Origin: Synergistales bacterium
GTDB lineage: Bacteria; Synergistota; Synergistia; Synergistales; Aminiphilaceae
Direction of reading: 5' to 3'
DNA: 35,698 nucleotides
Assembly: GCA_021736445.1 (NCBI GenBank)
Contig: JAIPGA010000020.1
Coordinates: 1-35,698 of the forward strand
Shown here: positions 24,880 through 33,274 of the stretch, piece by piece
Layout of the letters: the number at the start of each line of letters is the position of its first letter
Numbering within the stretch: position 1 is the first letter of the stretch
Translations under genes and position numbers: made by a program
The notes under the pieces: generated by a model
Seen by the model: the letters and a program-made list of their open reading frames with translations, nothing else
The model's database searches: none
What the model was told of the DNA's origin: nothing

Positions 24880-26564
24880 GCGGAACGCAGCCGGTGGGCA
24901 TCCTGGGCGGCTTCCTCTACGATCCCGCCAACGGTGTGGACGGAGCGGTCCGGGATATCTGGATCAAGGACGGCAGGGTGGCGGCCCCCGAGGAGGTGGA
25001 TCGGGAGCATGCCCGCATCATCGATGCCCGGGGGATGAATGTCTTTCCCGGCGGCGTGGACCTCCACGCCCACATCGCCGGCGCCAAGGTGAACCACGGC
25101 CGCAAGCTCTGCCCCGAGGACCATGCCGACCACAAGCGGAACCGCGCCGAAGGGGGCCGTTCCGGGGCGGGCTTCACCGTGCCCACCACCTTCATGACGG
25201 GCTGCATGTACGCCGAACTGGGCTACACCACCGTGATGGAGGCGGCCTGCGCCCCCCTTGTCGCCCGCCACACCCACGAGGAGCTGGAGGACATGCCTCT
25301 GCTGGACAAGGGGATCCTGGTGACCCTGGGCAACAACGAGTTCCTCTTCGACTGCATCGCCCGGGGCGAGACGGAGCGGGCCAGGGATTTCATCGCCTGG
25401 ACGCTCCAGGCCGCCCGGGGGTACGGCATCAAGGTGGTCAACCCCGGCGGCGTGGAGAACTGGAAATCCCAGCGGGGGAACGCCCACCACTGGGATCAGG
25501 AGATCGCCGGTTTCGGCCTGACCCCCCGGAGGGTGCTGGACACACTGATCGGGGCGGCCGACGAACTGGGTCTGCCCCACGGCGTGCACCTCCACGGGCT
25601 CAACCTGGGGACCCCCCAGAGCGCCGAACAGACCCTGGAGTCCATCCGCTTCGCCCAGGGGCGGCTGCACCTGACGCATCTGCAGTTCATGAGCTACGGT
25701 GACGACGGCAAGGGGCGGTTCCGGAGCCGCACCGAAGAGCTGGCCGAGGCGGTGAACGCCAACAGCAACGTCACCTTCGACGTGGGGCAGATCGTGTTTG
25801 GTCCGGCCACCACCATGACCTCCGACGGGCCGTTCCAGTACAACCTGGGCTGTATGACGGGTCACAAGTGGTTCGGCGGCGACGAGGAGAACGAGACCGG
25901 CGGCGGCATCGTGCCGCTGCGGTACAGCCGGAAGAACAGGATCAACGCCCTGCAGTGGGTAACGGGGCTGGAGCTCTTCCTTCTGGCCGAGGATCCCTGG
26001 CGGGTGGCCCTCACCACGGACCATCCCAACGCCGGGCCCTTCTTCTGCTATCCCCAGGTGATCCGGCTGCTCATGGACCGGGACTACCGGGCGGAGATCC
26101 TGGAGACGCTGCCCGCTTCGGTCCGGAAGCGCTCGCTGCTGAAAGACATCGACCGGGAGTACACCCTCGGGGAGATCGCCATCATCACCCGGGCCGCACC
26201 GGCCCGGATCCTGGGGCTCTCCCGCAAGGGACATCTCGGTGTGGGCGCCGACGGCGACGTGGCTGTCTACCATCCCGACGACGACGGCGCACGGACACCC
26301 AGATGCCGCAGCGTCGTTCCCTGCCGGCGGGCGCTGGACCTGCCGCGCTGGGTGCTGAAGGGAGGCCGGGTGGTGGTAGAAGCCGGGAGGTTCACCGGGG
26401 AGACCGGCGATGCGGGCACCACCTTCCATGTGACGCCGGACTACGATCCCTCGGTGGAGAAGCCGCTGCGGAACCACTTCAAGCGGTACTACTCCGTGGC
26501 CTTCGACAACTATCCCGTGCAGGACGCCTACCTGGGGAGCGGGGAGTCGGTCCCATGCCGGTAA
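24876..26564 (+). CDS. fwdA: Formylmethanofuran dehydrogenase subunit A (formamide hydrolase site)
   Basis: The 562-residue amidohydrolase-fold subunit links formate and methanofuran at a two-zinc site. Seen ligands are His64 and His66 (DLHAHIAG), the lysine to be carboxylated Lys186 (GIKVVNPGG), His240 or His238 (GVHLHGLN), His268 (LTHLQ) and Asp382 (TTDHPN). The full length and motif order match archaeal FwdA and bacterial FhcA. It starts within the fwdB stop codon and its end overlaps the folK-mptA gene by 10 bases, so all are probably one operon. In the complex formate is expected to move through an internal tunnel between FwdB and FwdA. Confidence 0.94.
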   Translation: MSGTQPVGILGGFLYDPANGVDGAVRDIWIKDGRVAAPEEVDREHARIIDARGMNVFPGGVDLHAHIAGAKVNHGRKLCPEDHADHKRNRAEGGRSGAGFTVPTTFMTGCMYAELGYTTVMEAACAPLVARHTHEELEDMPLLDKGILVTLGNNEFLFDCIARGETERARDFIAWTLQAARGYGIKVVNPGGVENWKSQRGNAHHWDQEIAGFGLTPRRVLDTLIGAADELGLPHGVHLHGLNLGTPQSAEQTLESIRFAQGRLHLTHLQFMSYGDDGKGRFRSRTEELAEAVNANSNVTFDVGQIVFGPATTMTSDGPFQYNLGCMTGHKWFGGDEENETGGGIVPLRYSRKNRINALQWVTGLELFLLAEDPWRVALTTDHPNAGPFFCYPQVIRLLMDRDYRAEILETLPASVRKRSLLKDIDREYTLGEIAIITRAAPARILGLSRKGHLGVGADGDVAVYHPDDDGARTPRCRSVVPCRRALDLPRWVLKGGRVVVEAGRFTGETGDAGTTFHVTPDYDPSVEKPLRNHFKRYYSVAFDNYPVQDAYLGSGESVPCR

Positions 26565-28021
26565 GCGGACAGCCTGCCCACGAGGTGTACCTGCTGCTGG
26601 GCGCCAACCTGGGCGACCGGCAGAGCAACATGCTCCAGGCGCTGCAGTACCTGCAGGGACGGGCCGTGATCGAGCGTGTCTCCTCCTTCTACGAGACCGA
26701 ACCGGTGGGGTACGCCGACCAGCCCTGGTTCCTCAACCTGGTCTGCCGGCTGCGCACGGACATGGAGCCGGTGGAGTTCCTGCGCTTTCTCAAATCCATC
26801 GAGATGCGCATGGGGCGGGTGGACAGCTTCCGGAACGCCCCCCGTCCCATCGATCTGGACATCCTGGTCTATGACGATCTCCAGATGGACACCGGGGAGC
26901 TCACCATCCCCCACCCCAGGATGGCCGAGCGGGCCTTTGTCCTGGTGCCCTTCGCGGAGCTGGACCCCCATGTGGTGCCGGCCGGGTACAGCCGCTCCGT
27001 CGGGGAGCTTGCCTCCGCGATGGACGGCAGCGGTGTCGTCAAGGTGGAGCAGAGCCTGCGCTTCAATCTGGAGCGGGACATCCAGCGGGGCAAACCCGCC
27101 GTGCCGGTGAGCCTCAGCCGGGTGGGGGTGACCAACCTCCAGCGGATCATCCGGATGAGCGACCACGGCAAGGAGACCCTCTTTTACGCAGAGATGGATC
27201 TGTTCGCCTATCTCAGTGAGGCACAGACGGGGATCCATATGTCCCGGTTCAGCGATGTGCTGGAGCGCCTGGTGGAGGAGATCACCCTGGAGGCCTCCAC
27301 CAGCATCGAGGGGATCGCCGAGCGGCTGGCCCGCCAGGTGACCCGCACCCAGGAGGCGGAGCGTGCGGAGGTGCACATCCGGGCCAAGTATCCCCTCAAG
27401 AAACGCACGCCCATCTCGGGCAAAAGGGTGGAGGAGCTCTACACCTTCATCGGAATCGCCGCCTGCAACGGCCGGGAGACCCGTCGCCTGGTCGGTGTGG
27501 AGGTGGAGGGGATGACCGCCTGTCCCTGCGCCCAGGACATGATCCGCAGCCACTCCAGGAAACTCCTGGTCGATGAGGGGTACAGCGAGGAGGACGCCCG
27601 ATACATCGTGGACCTCCTGCCGCTGGCCTCGCACAACCAGCGCGGACGGGGAACCCTGCTCATCGGCAGCGAGCAGGCGGTACGCGCCGAGTATCTGGTG
27701 CATGTTCTGGAGGCCTCCATGAGCTCCGAGACCTACGAACTGCTCAAGCGTCCCGATGAGTTTTTCGTGGTCAACAAGGCGCATCAGAACCCGATGTTCA
27801 CCGAGGATGTGGTCCGGGAGGTCTTCCGGAATCTGGTGGACATCTATCCCGATCTGCCGGACGACAGCTTTGTCCTGGTGCGGCAGGAGAATCTGGAGAG
27901 CATCCACCAGCACAACGCCTTCGCCGAGCGTTCCGGTACCCTCCGGGCCATCCGGTCGGAGCTGGAAAGCGGACAGGGCGTCGGCGAGGCCCTGACGCTG
28001 GAGGAGTGGCTGCGTTTCTGA
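26555..28021 (+). CDS. Fusion of HPPK (FolK) and MptA/FolE2-type GTP cyclohydrolase
   Basis: The 488-residue protein joins two pterin enzymes. Residues about 10-165 are a bacterial 6-hydroxymethyl-7,8-dihydropterin pyrophosphokinase, with LLLGANLGDR, FYETEPVG, WFLNLV and the signature RPIDLDILVYDD (97-108). Residues about 185-488 are a type IB GTP cyclohydrolase with HMSRF (228-232), TACPCAQ (321-327) and SHNQRG (359-364); the last two look more like the iron-dependent archaeal MptA than bacterial FolE2. Together they would supply the first and a later step of the pterin half of H4MPT. Archaea use the unrelated MptE for the kinase step, so the fusion mixes bacterial and archaeal solutions. 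The ATG at 26555 follows GGGGAG and overlaps fwdA. Confidence 0.9.
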   Translation: MPVSGQPAHEVYLLLGANLGDRQSNMLQALQYLQGRAVIERVSSFYETEPVGYADQPWFLNLVCRLRTDMEPVEFLRFLKSIEMRMGRVDSFRNAPRPIDLDILVYDDLQMDTGELTIPHPRMAERAFVLVPFAELDPHVVPAGYSRSVGELASAMDGSGVVKVEQSLRFNLERDIQRGKPAVPVSLSRVGVTNLQRIIRMSDHGKETLFYAEMDLFAYLSEAQTGIHMSRFSDVLERLVEEITLEASTSIEGIAERLARQVTRTQEAERAEVHIRAKYPLKKRTPISGKRVEELYTFIGIAACNGRETRRLVGVEVEGMTACPCAQDMIRSHSRKLLVDEGYSEEDARYIVDLLPLASHNQRGRGTLLIGSEQAVRAEYLVHVLEASMSSETYELLKRPDEFFVVNKAHQNPMFTEDVVREVFRNLVDIYPDLPDDSFVLVRQENLESIHQHNAFAERSGTLRAIRSELESGQGVGEALTLEEWLRF

Positions 28022-28614
28022 TGGTACGCCGTGGCGGGAATCGTCAACCCCGGCGGTGGCCGGCACCGTCTGACGGTGGTGGCGGCGGGTCTCTCCGGAC
28101 GGCCTGGTGCGTCACCGGGGCGGGCTATCTGCTGGAGGAATCCCTGGATCTGGCCCTGGAGACGGCGGGGACGGTCACCCTCTTTGCATCCGGGGCCGGG
28201 GCCGAGGTGCTCGCCATGTACGGCCTGACAGACAGGGTGCGGTCTTCGGGGCTGCGTTACGTGGCAGACCAGGCGGCCAGCGCTCCCTCCTGCGGGGCCA
28301 TGTCGCTGGGACGCTACGACCGTCTGGTGATCGCCCCGGCCACGGCCAACACGGTGGCCAAGTGCGCCCAGGGGATCGCCGACACCCTGCCCACCAATCT
28401 CTTCGCTCAGGCCGGCAAAGCGGGGGTTCCCTCCTGCGTGCTGCCCACCGACAACCCGGGGGAGGTAGAGACGAAGGATCCAGGCGGACATACCTTCCGG
28501 TTGTGCCCCCGAGCGGTGGATCTGCGGAACCGCTCCCTGCTGGCGGATCTCCCCCTGGTGGAGGTGGTCGATTCGGTGGAGAGGCTCCGGCGATGGCTGC
28601 GCACCTCTTCCTGA
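28021..28614 (+). CDS. DmrX/DmrB-like flavoprotein, probable dihydromethanopterin reductase
   Basis: The 197-residue product has the flavoprotein fold of the UbiX/archaeoflavoprotein group: AWCVTGAGYLLEES near residue 28, VTLFASGAGAEVLAMYGL, then the flavin-site segments APATANTVAK and GIADTLPTNL. Relatives DmrB and DmrX reduce dihydromethanopterin to the active tetrahydro form, the last step of cofactor synthesis, and occur in H4MPT clusters. The ATG overlaps the previous stop as TGATG, with GAGGAG upstream; the first 25 residues are not conserved and a later start is possible. Its last bases overlap the next gene by 22. Confidence 0.8.
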   Translation: MVRRGGNRQPRRWPAPSDGGGGGSLRTAWCVTGAGYLLEESLDLALETAGTVTLFASGAGAEVLAMYGLTDRVRSSGLRYVADQAASAPSCGAMSLGRYDRLVIAPATANTVAKCAQGIADTLPTNLFAQAGKAGVPSCVLPTDNPGEVETKDPGGHTFRLCPRAVDLRNRSLLADLPLVEVVDSVERLRRWLRTSS

Positions 28615-29924
28615 CGGGACAGCTGGCGGAGGCCTCCCTCCGGGCGACGCTGGCCGAGATGGCTCCCTCCTTCGACTACGGGATCCACGTGCTGCCGATC
28701 ACCGTAGCGGCGCTTGCCGACTGCGGCTGGATCGCGGCGCGCCTGCCCGATCTCGGCGGCTACGACACCCTGGTCTTCCCCGGCCTCTGCCAGGGCGACG
28801 GGGAGGTGCTGGCCGCCGCCGCACCGGGCGTGGAGGTCCTGCGGGGGCCGGAGGATCTCAAGGATCTGCCGGGCTTTTTCGGCCTGCAGGGAGCGACGCC
28901 GTCGCTGTCGGACTACCGCATCGAGATCGCGGCGGAGATCGTGGACGCCCATCTCCTGGCTCCGGAGGCGCTGCTGGCGGCGGCCCGGCGTTACGCCCGG
29001 CAGGGCGCCGATATCATCGACCTGGGCGGTCCCGTCTCCGGCGCCTACCCCGGTGTGGCCGGGCAGGTCACGCTGCTGCGGGAGGAGGGCTTCCGGGTCA
29101 GTGCGGACAGCTTCCACGGCGAGAGCCTGCGGGCCGCCTCGCGGGCCGGGGCGGAGCTGCTGCTGAGTGTCAACAGCAGTAATATCGAGATCGCTCCGGC
29201 GCTGGAGGGAACGGTGGTGCTGATCCCCGATTTTGACGACCGGAGCATCGCTTCGCTGGAGCGCAACATGGAGCGGCTCCGGCGGTGGGGGGTGCCCTTC
29301 GTGGTGGACCCCGTGCTGGACCCCTTCCCCTTCGGCCTTCTGACCTCTCTGGAGCGCTACATCGACTTCCGGCGGCGCTATCCCGAGGTGGGACTCTTCA
29401 TGGGCATCGGCAACCAGACGGAGCTGGTGGAGGCCGACTCCACGGGGATCAACGCGTTGCTGGCGGCGATCTGCACCGACCTCGATGTCGGCGCGGTCCT
29501 CACCACATCGGTGGTCTCCTGGGCGGCCGGTGCGGTGGCCGAGTTCGATCGTGCGAGACGGCTGATGCACTACGCGCGGGAGCGGCGGTGTGTGCCCAAG
29601 CATGCAGGAGCCGGCCTGGTGACCGCCCGGGATCTTCCCCACAGCGTCTTCGGCGGGGAGGAGCTCGGGCGGATGCAGGAGGTTGTGCGGGACGACAACT
29701 ACCGGATCTTCGTCTCGCCGCCCTGGATCTACATCTTCAACGGCGGGTGCTTCCTCCGCGGTGCGAGCGCCGAGGAGCTGTGCCGGCGGCTGGCTGTGGC
29801 GGATTCCTCCCACGCTTTCTATCTGGGGCGGGAGCTCCAGAAGGCCCAGACGGCGCTGGAACTGGGTAAGCGCTACAGGCAGGACCAGCCTCTCGATTGG
29901 GGGTATATCGCGGAACAGCCATGA
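28593..29924 (+). CDS. Dihydropteroate-synthase-like protein of the H4MPT cluster
   Basis: The 443-residue product begins with a small alpha/beta domain (HLFLTGQLAEASLR, about residues 1-110). A TIM-barrel follows that resembles dihydropteroate synthase: ADIIDLGGPVSGAYP, VSADSFHGESLRAA, LLLSVNSSNIE, VVDPVLDPFPFG and LFMGIGNQTELVEAD. The matching archaeal proteins are proposed to join the activated pterin to beta-ribofuranosylaminobenzene phosphate. A C-terminal segment of about 100 residues with FVSPPWIYIFNGG is shared with this group and not with folate DHPS. The ATG at 28593 is used because the longer frame has no family match. It ends in an ATGA overlap with the next gene. Confidence 0.85.
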   Translation: MAAHLFLTGQLAEASLRATLAEMAPSFDYGIHVLPITVAALADCGWIAARLPDLGGYDTLVFPGLCQGDGEVLAAAAPGVEVLRGPEDLKDLPGFFGLQGATPSLSDYRIEIAAEIVDAHLLAPEALLAAARRYARQGADIIDLGGPVSGAYPGVAGQVTLLREEGFRVSADSFHGESLRAASRAGAELLLSVNSSNIEIAPALEGTVVLIPDFDDRSIASLERNMERLRRWGVPFVVDPVLDPFPFGLLTSLERYIDFRRRYPEVGLFMGIGNQTELVEADSTGINALLAAICTDLDVGAVLTTSVVSWAAGAVAEFDRARRLMHYARERRCVPKHAGAGLVTARDLPHSVFGGEELGRMQEVVRDDNYRIFVSPPWIYIFNGGCFLRGASAEELCRRLAVADSSHAFYLGRELQKAQTALELGKRYRQDQPLDWGYIAEQP

Positions 29925-31483
29925 TCATCGAGACGATTCTGACGACAACCACAGCAGACGGAAGGGCGCACGTCGCCCCCATGGGGGTGGAGGACCGCTC
30001 CCCAGGGGAGCTTCTGGTCCGTCCCTTTGTCGCCGGCCATACCTGGGCGAATCTCCAGCGCTGCGGCTACGCCGTGGTCAACATCGTGGACAGGGTGCTT
30101 CCCTTTGTGCAGAGCGCCCTGGGGGACCCTGCGCTGCCCTCCTTTCCCGCCGTTGCGATCCCCTCCTCTGTCCTTGACGCCGCCTGCAGCTGGCAGGAGG
30201 TGGAGCTGGTGGAGCGGGGAACCCGGGGGGAGCGCGGCTGGGCCCGCCTTCGGGTGGTCCATCAGGGGCGGCGACGGGAACCACAGGCGCCCAACCGCGC
30301 CCGGAACGCCCTCCTGGAGGCCACGATAGCGGCGACCAGGGTCCACATCCATGGAGAGGAACCCTTCCGGACAGAGCTTGCCCGGGCCGCCGAACTGGTG
30401 GAGCGGACCGGCGGCGCCGAGGAACGGGAGGCCCTGGCGCTGCTGCAGCGATGGGGCGACGGATATCCGGTCGATGGAATGCCTGTGGTCGGCGGAAGGG
30501 CTCCGGAACGGGAGCGTCCCCGTCGGGTGCGGGTGGTCTCCCATTCCCGGTTGCATCTTGGTTTTCTGGATCTCAACGGAGGTCTGGGCCGAAGGTTCGG
30601 CAGTATAGGAGTGGCGCTGGAACGGCCTGTCATGGAGCTGACAGCCACTGCGGCGACGGAACTCAAGGGCGAAGGTGACGACCGGGAGCGGATGCTGGGC
30701 TACGCCGAAGGCTACTACAAGGCCACAGGTATCCCCGAAGGGGAGCGGGCCCTGCTGGAGCTCACCTCGGCGTTGCCTGCCCACGTGGGACTCGGTTCGG
30801 GCACCCAGCTCGCACTGACAGTGGGCCGTGCGCTGGATCTGCTCCACGGCGGAGCCCACAGCATCCGGGAGCTAGCTGTCATGATGGGGCGGGGAAAACG
30901 TTCCGGCGCCGGGATCGCTCTCTTCGACCGTGGAGGCTTTGTGGTGGACGGCGGCCACCGGTTGCAGGGGACGACCGCGGTGCCGCCGCTGCTCTGGCGC
31001 CGGCCGCTGCCCTCCTCCTGGCACTTCGTGGTGGCCATCCCCGGTGTGCAGTGCGGGATCAGCGGCGAGGCCGAGAAGGGTGCCTTCCGCGGTCTTCCCG
31101 ACCCCCCTCCGGAGACGGCGGCGCCCATCTGCCGCCATACCCTGATGGGGCTGATGCCGGCGGTGGAGGAGGGCGATATCGAAGCCTTCGGGCGCTCCCT
31201 GACCACCATCCAGAAGCTGGTGGGGGACTGTTTCGCCCCCGCCCAGGAGGGACGCTATGCCTGCCCGCTCTCGCGGGCGCTGATCGACCAGTTGCGTGCG
31301 CTGGGAGCCTTCGGCGTGGGGCAGAGCTCCTGGGGCCCCACGGTCTACGGTCTGGTCGAGGGAGCCGATGCGGCGGAGGCCATTCGTCGTCGCCTGGAGG
31401 AGCGCTCCGAGCGGCGTGACGTGGTGACGGTCTTCACCTCTCCTGCGGCAACTGGGGGCGCACGATGGAGTGTGGAGCGCTGA
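29921..31483 (+). CDS. mptG: DUF447 - beta-RFAP synthase (MptG) fusion
   Basis: The 520-residue protein has two parts. Residues about 1-185 match DUF447, a split-barrel FMN-binding-like domain always seen near H4MPT genes (TTTADGRAHVAPMGV at the start, HTWANLQRCGYAVVNI). Residues about 200-520 are beta-ribofuranosylaminobenzene 5'-phosphate synthase, a GHMP-fold enzyme that condenses 4-hydroxybenzoate or p-aminobenzoate with PRPP. Seen motifs are SHSRLHLGFLDL, PAHVGLGSGTQLA (286-298), KRSGAGIALFDRGGF and GQSSWGPTVYG. In methylotrophs I know these as two genes; the fusion suggests the DUF447 domain acts with MptG. The ATG at 29921 lies in the ATGA overlap. Confidence 0.88.
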   Translation: MIIETILTTTTADGRAHVAPMGVEDRSPGELLVRPFVAGHTWANLQRCGYAVVNIVDRVLPFVQSALGDPALPSFPAVAIPSSVLDAACSWQEVELVERGTRGERGWARLRVVHQGRRREPQAPNRARNALLEATIAATRVHIHGEEPFRTELARAAELVERTGGAEEREALALLQRWGDGYPVDGMPVVGGRAPERERPRRVRVVSHSRLHLGFLDLNGGLGRRFGSIGVALERPVMELTATAATELKGEGDDRERMLGYAEGYYKATGIPEGERALLELTSALPAHVGLGSGTQLALTVGRALDLLHGGAHSIRELAVMMGRGKRSGAGIALFDRGGFVVDGGHRLQGTTAVPPLLWRRPLPSSWHFVVAIPGVQCGISGEAEKGAFRGLPDPPPETAAPICRHTLMGLMPAVEEGDIEAFGRSLTTIQKLVGDCFAPAQEGRYACPLSRALIDQLRALGAFGVGQSSWGPTVYGLVEGADAAEAIRRRLEERSERRDVVTVFTSPAATGGARWSVER

Positions 31484-31502
31484 AGGAATGGAGGAACCTC
31501 AA

Positions 31503-32405
31503 GTGTTGATCAACGGCGTGGAGGTTGTCGACACCTTTGCGGAGGCCTTTGGAATGTGGGGCACCCGTTTCTGCATCACCGCCGCGGACGACCATTGGCT
31601 GCAGGCGGCGGCGGGAAGCGTGGCGGGATTTGCCACCTCCGTGATAGGGTGCGGTTGTGAGGCTGGTGTGGAGCGATGGCGGTCTCCCGAGGAGACGCCA
31701 GACGGACGTCCCGGGGTGGATGTGCTGCTCTTTGTCCCCTCCAAGAAAAACATGGAAAAACAGCTTATCGGTCGGGTGGGGCAGGCGGTGATGACCTGCC
31801 CTACCACGGCTTGTTACGCGGCCTTGGAAGGAGAGCGGTCTGTTGCTGTGGGCGCGCGGTTGCGCTATTTCGGCGATACCTTTCAGGTGAGCAAGCTTCT
31901 GGAGGGAAGGCGATACTGGCGGATTCCCGTTATGGGTGGCGAGTTTGTTGTTTCCGACAGCTTCGGGATGCAAAAGGGGGTCGGTGGTGGCAATTTTCTT
32001 ATCATCGCTACGGATCAACCCTCGGCGCTGAAGGCCGCCAGGGCGGCGGTGGAGGCCATGACGTCTTTGAAGGGAAGCATTCTTCCCTTCCCCGGCGGGG
32101 TGGTCCGCAGCGGCAGCCAGGTGGGGTCGCGCTATGCCTTCCTCCCGGCCTCCACCAACGTGGCCTACTGCCCTGTCCTGAAGGGAGCGGTGGAGAGCGC
32201 CCTGCCCGATGAGGCCAACGCGGTCCTGGAGATCGTCATCGACGGTCTGGACCGGGAGTCGGTGGAGGAAGCCATGCGGACCGGTATCACCGCGGCCTGC
32301 CTGGAGGGCGTCCTGCAGATCGGCGCCGGAAACTACGGCGGATCCCTGGGCGATCACTGCATCGGCCTCTACGATCTCTTCGGGGAAGGGGGAAACCAGT
32401 CATGA
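31503..32405 (+). CDS. ftr: Formylmethanofuran:H4MPT formyltransferase
   Basis: The 300-residue product moves the formyl group between methanofuran and H4MPT. It matches archaeal Ftr and bacterial FhcD throughout: VLINGVEVVDTFAEAFGMWGTR (in parts), FATSVIGCGCEAG, PPEETPDGRPGV-like SPEETPDGRPGV, GEFVVSDSFG, GVGGGNF, PFPGGVVRSGSQVGSRYAFLPASTN and the C-terminal IGAGNYGGSLGDH. The GTG at 31503 is preferred over ATG 31488 because GGAGG lies at proper distance before it and the protein then begins exactly like archaeal Ftr. It overlaps fwdC by ATGA. It links the Fwd complex with Mch. Confidence 0.92.
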   Translation: MLINGVEVVDTFAEAFGMWGTRFCITAADDHWLQAAAGSVAGFATSVIGCGCEAGVERWRSPEETPDGRPGVDVLLFVPSKKNMEKQLIGRVGQAVMTCPTTACYAALEGERSVAVGARLRYFGDTFQVSKLLEGRRYWRIPVMGGEFVVSDSFGMQKGVGGGNFLIIATDQPSALKAARAAVEAMTSLKGSILPFPGGVVRSGSQVGSRYAFLPASTNVAYCPVLKGAVESALPDEANAVLEIVIDGLDRESVEEAMRTGITAACLEGVLQIGAGNYGGSLGDHCIGLYDLFGEGGNQS

Positions 32406-33274
32406 CCACGAGTTCCGTTATGGAAGGACACTGCCTGGACGAGCTGATGGAAGAAGGCGTCATCCTCGAATCCCTCAAGGAGGACAGCCTTCCCGTGGAG
32501 GCGCCCTGCCTCCGTCCGGGGACGATCCTGGGCAGGGAGCCCGGCGAGATCGCGGCGCTTCCCCTGCAGGTGGGCAACCGCCGGCGGCGGCTCGACGAGC
32601 TCTTCCGGATCACCGTGAAGGGCGACAGGGCGCTGGTCCTCAGAGGCAATCTGAAACAGATCAAGCGGATCGGCGAGCAGATGGAGGGCGGTACCCTTAT
32701 CGTGCAGGGCGACCCGGGGATGCACCTGGGCGAACGGATGGAGGGCGGCGCTATCTATGTGGAGGGGAACCTCCCCGACTGGTGCTGCTGCGGGATGCGG
32801 GACGGTGCTGTCCGTGTGGCCGGGAATGCCGGCAACATGCTGGCCGGTGCCCTGCCCGGCGAGAGCCGGGGAATGCGCGGCGGTACCGTGGTGGTCATGG
32901 GCGACACCGGGATACGAACCGGCGAGGCGCAGCGGCGGGGGCTCATCGCCGTGGCGGGGAACGTCGGCGCCTTCGCCGGAGCGCGGATGGTGGCCGGAAC
33001 CATCGCGGTCTGCGGACGGCTTGGGACCAGGGCCGGCGGCGGTATGAAGCGGGGCACCATCCTGGCTCTGGGCGGGGTGGAAGCCATGCTGCCCACCTTT
33101 ACCCGGGCCTGCCGCTACCGGAGCCCCTTTGTGGAGCTCTACCTGCGGCATCTGCAGCAGCTGGGGCTCCCTGTGGACGCGCCGTCGGCGGGCGGTGCCT
33201 TTGTCCGCTGGACCGGCGACAGCACCACCATTGGGAAAGGAGAGATCCTTGTCTATGAACACCACGCTGAATGA
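32402..33274 (+). CDS. fwdC: Formylmethanofuran dehydrogenase subunit C
   Basis: The 290-residue product has the repeated GxxxG-type beta-helix seen in FwdC and in the C-terminal domain of glutamate synthase. Examples are GGTLIVQGDPGMHLG, GGAIYVEGNLPDWCCCGM, GAVRVAGNAGNMLAG and GGTVVVMGDTGIRTG. In the complex FwdC is structural, holding FwdA and FwdB together, and in methylotrophs FhcC plays the same part. The C-terminus (FVELYLRHLQQLGL) is family-like. It starts in the ftr stop codon and overlaps mch by 20 bases, so three successive genes of the pathway are coupled. The separation of fwdC from fwdDBA by biosynthetic genes is notable. Confidence 0.9.
   Translation: MTTSSVMEGHCLDELMEEGVILESLKEDSLPVEAPCLRPGTILGREPGEIAALPLQVGNRRRRLDELFRITVKGDRALVLRGNLKQIKRIGEQMEGGTLIVQGDPGMHLGERMEGGAIYVEGNLPDWCCCGMRDGAVRVAGNAGNMLAGALPGESRGMRGGTVVVMGDTGIRTGEAQRRGLIAVAGNVGAFAGARMVAGTIAVCGRLGTRAGGGMKRGTILALGGVEAMLPTFTRACRYRSPFVELYLRHLQQLGLPVDAPSAGGAFVRWTGDSTTIGKGEILVYEHHAE

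Noticed and set aside
26555-28021. Second domain as plain folate-pathway FolE2
   Set aside because: SHNQRG and TACPCAQ and the surrounding H4MPT genes fit MptA better; the distinction still rests on sequence memory and should be confirmed by phylogeny.
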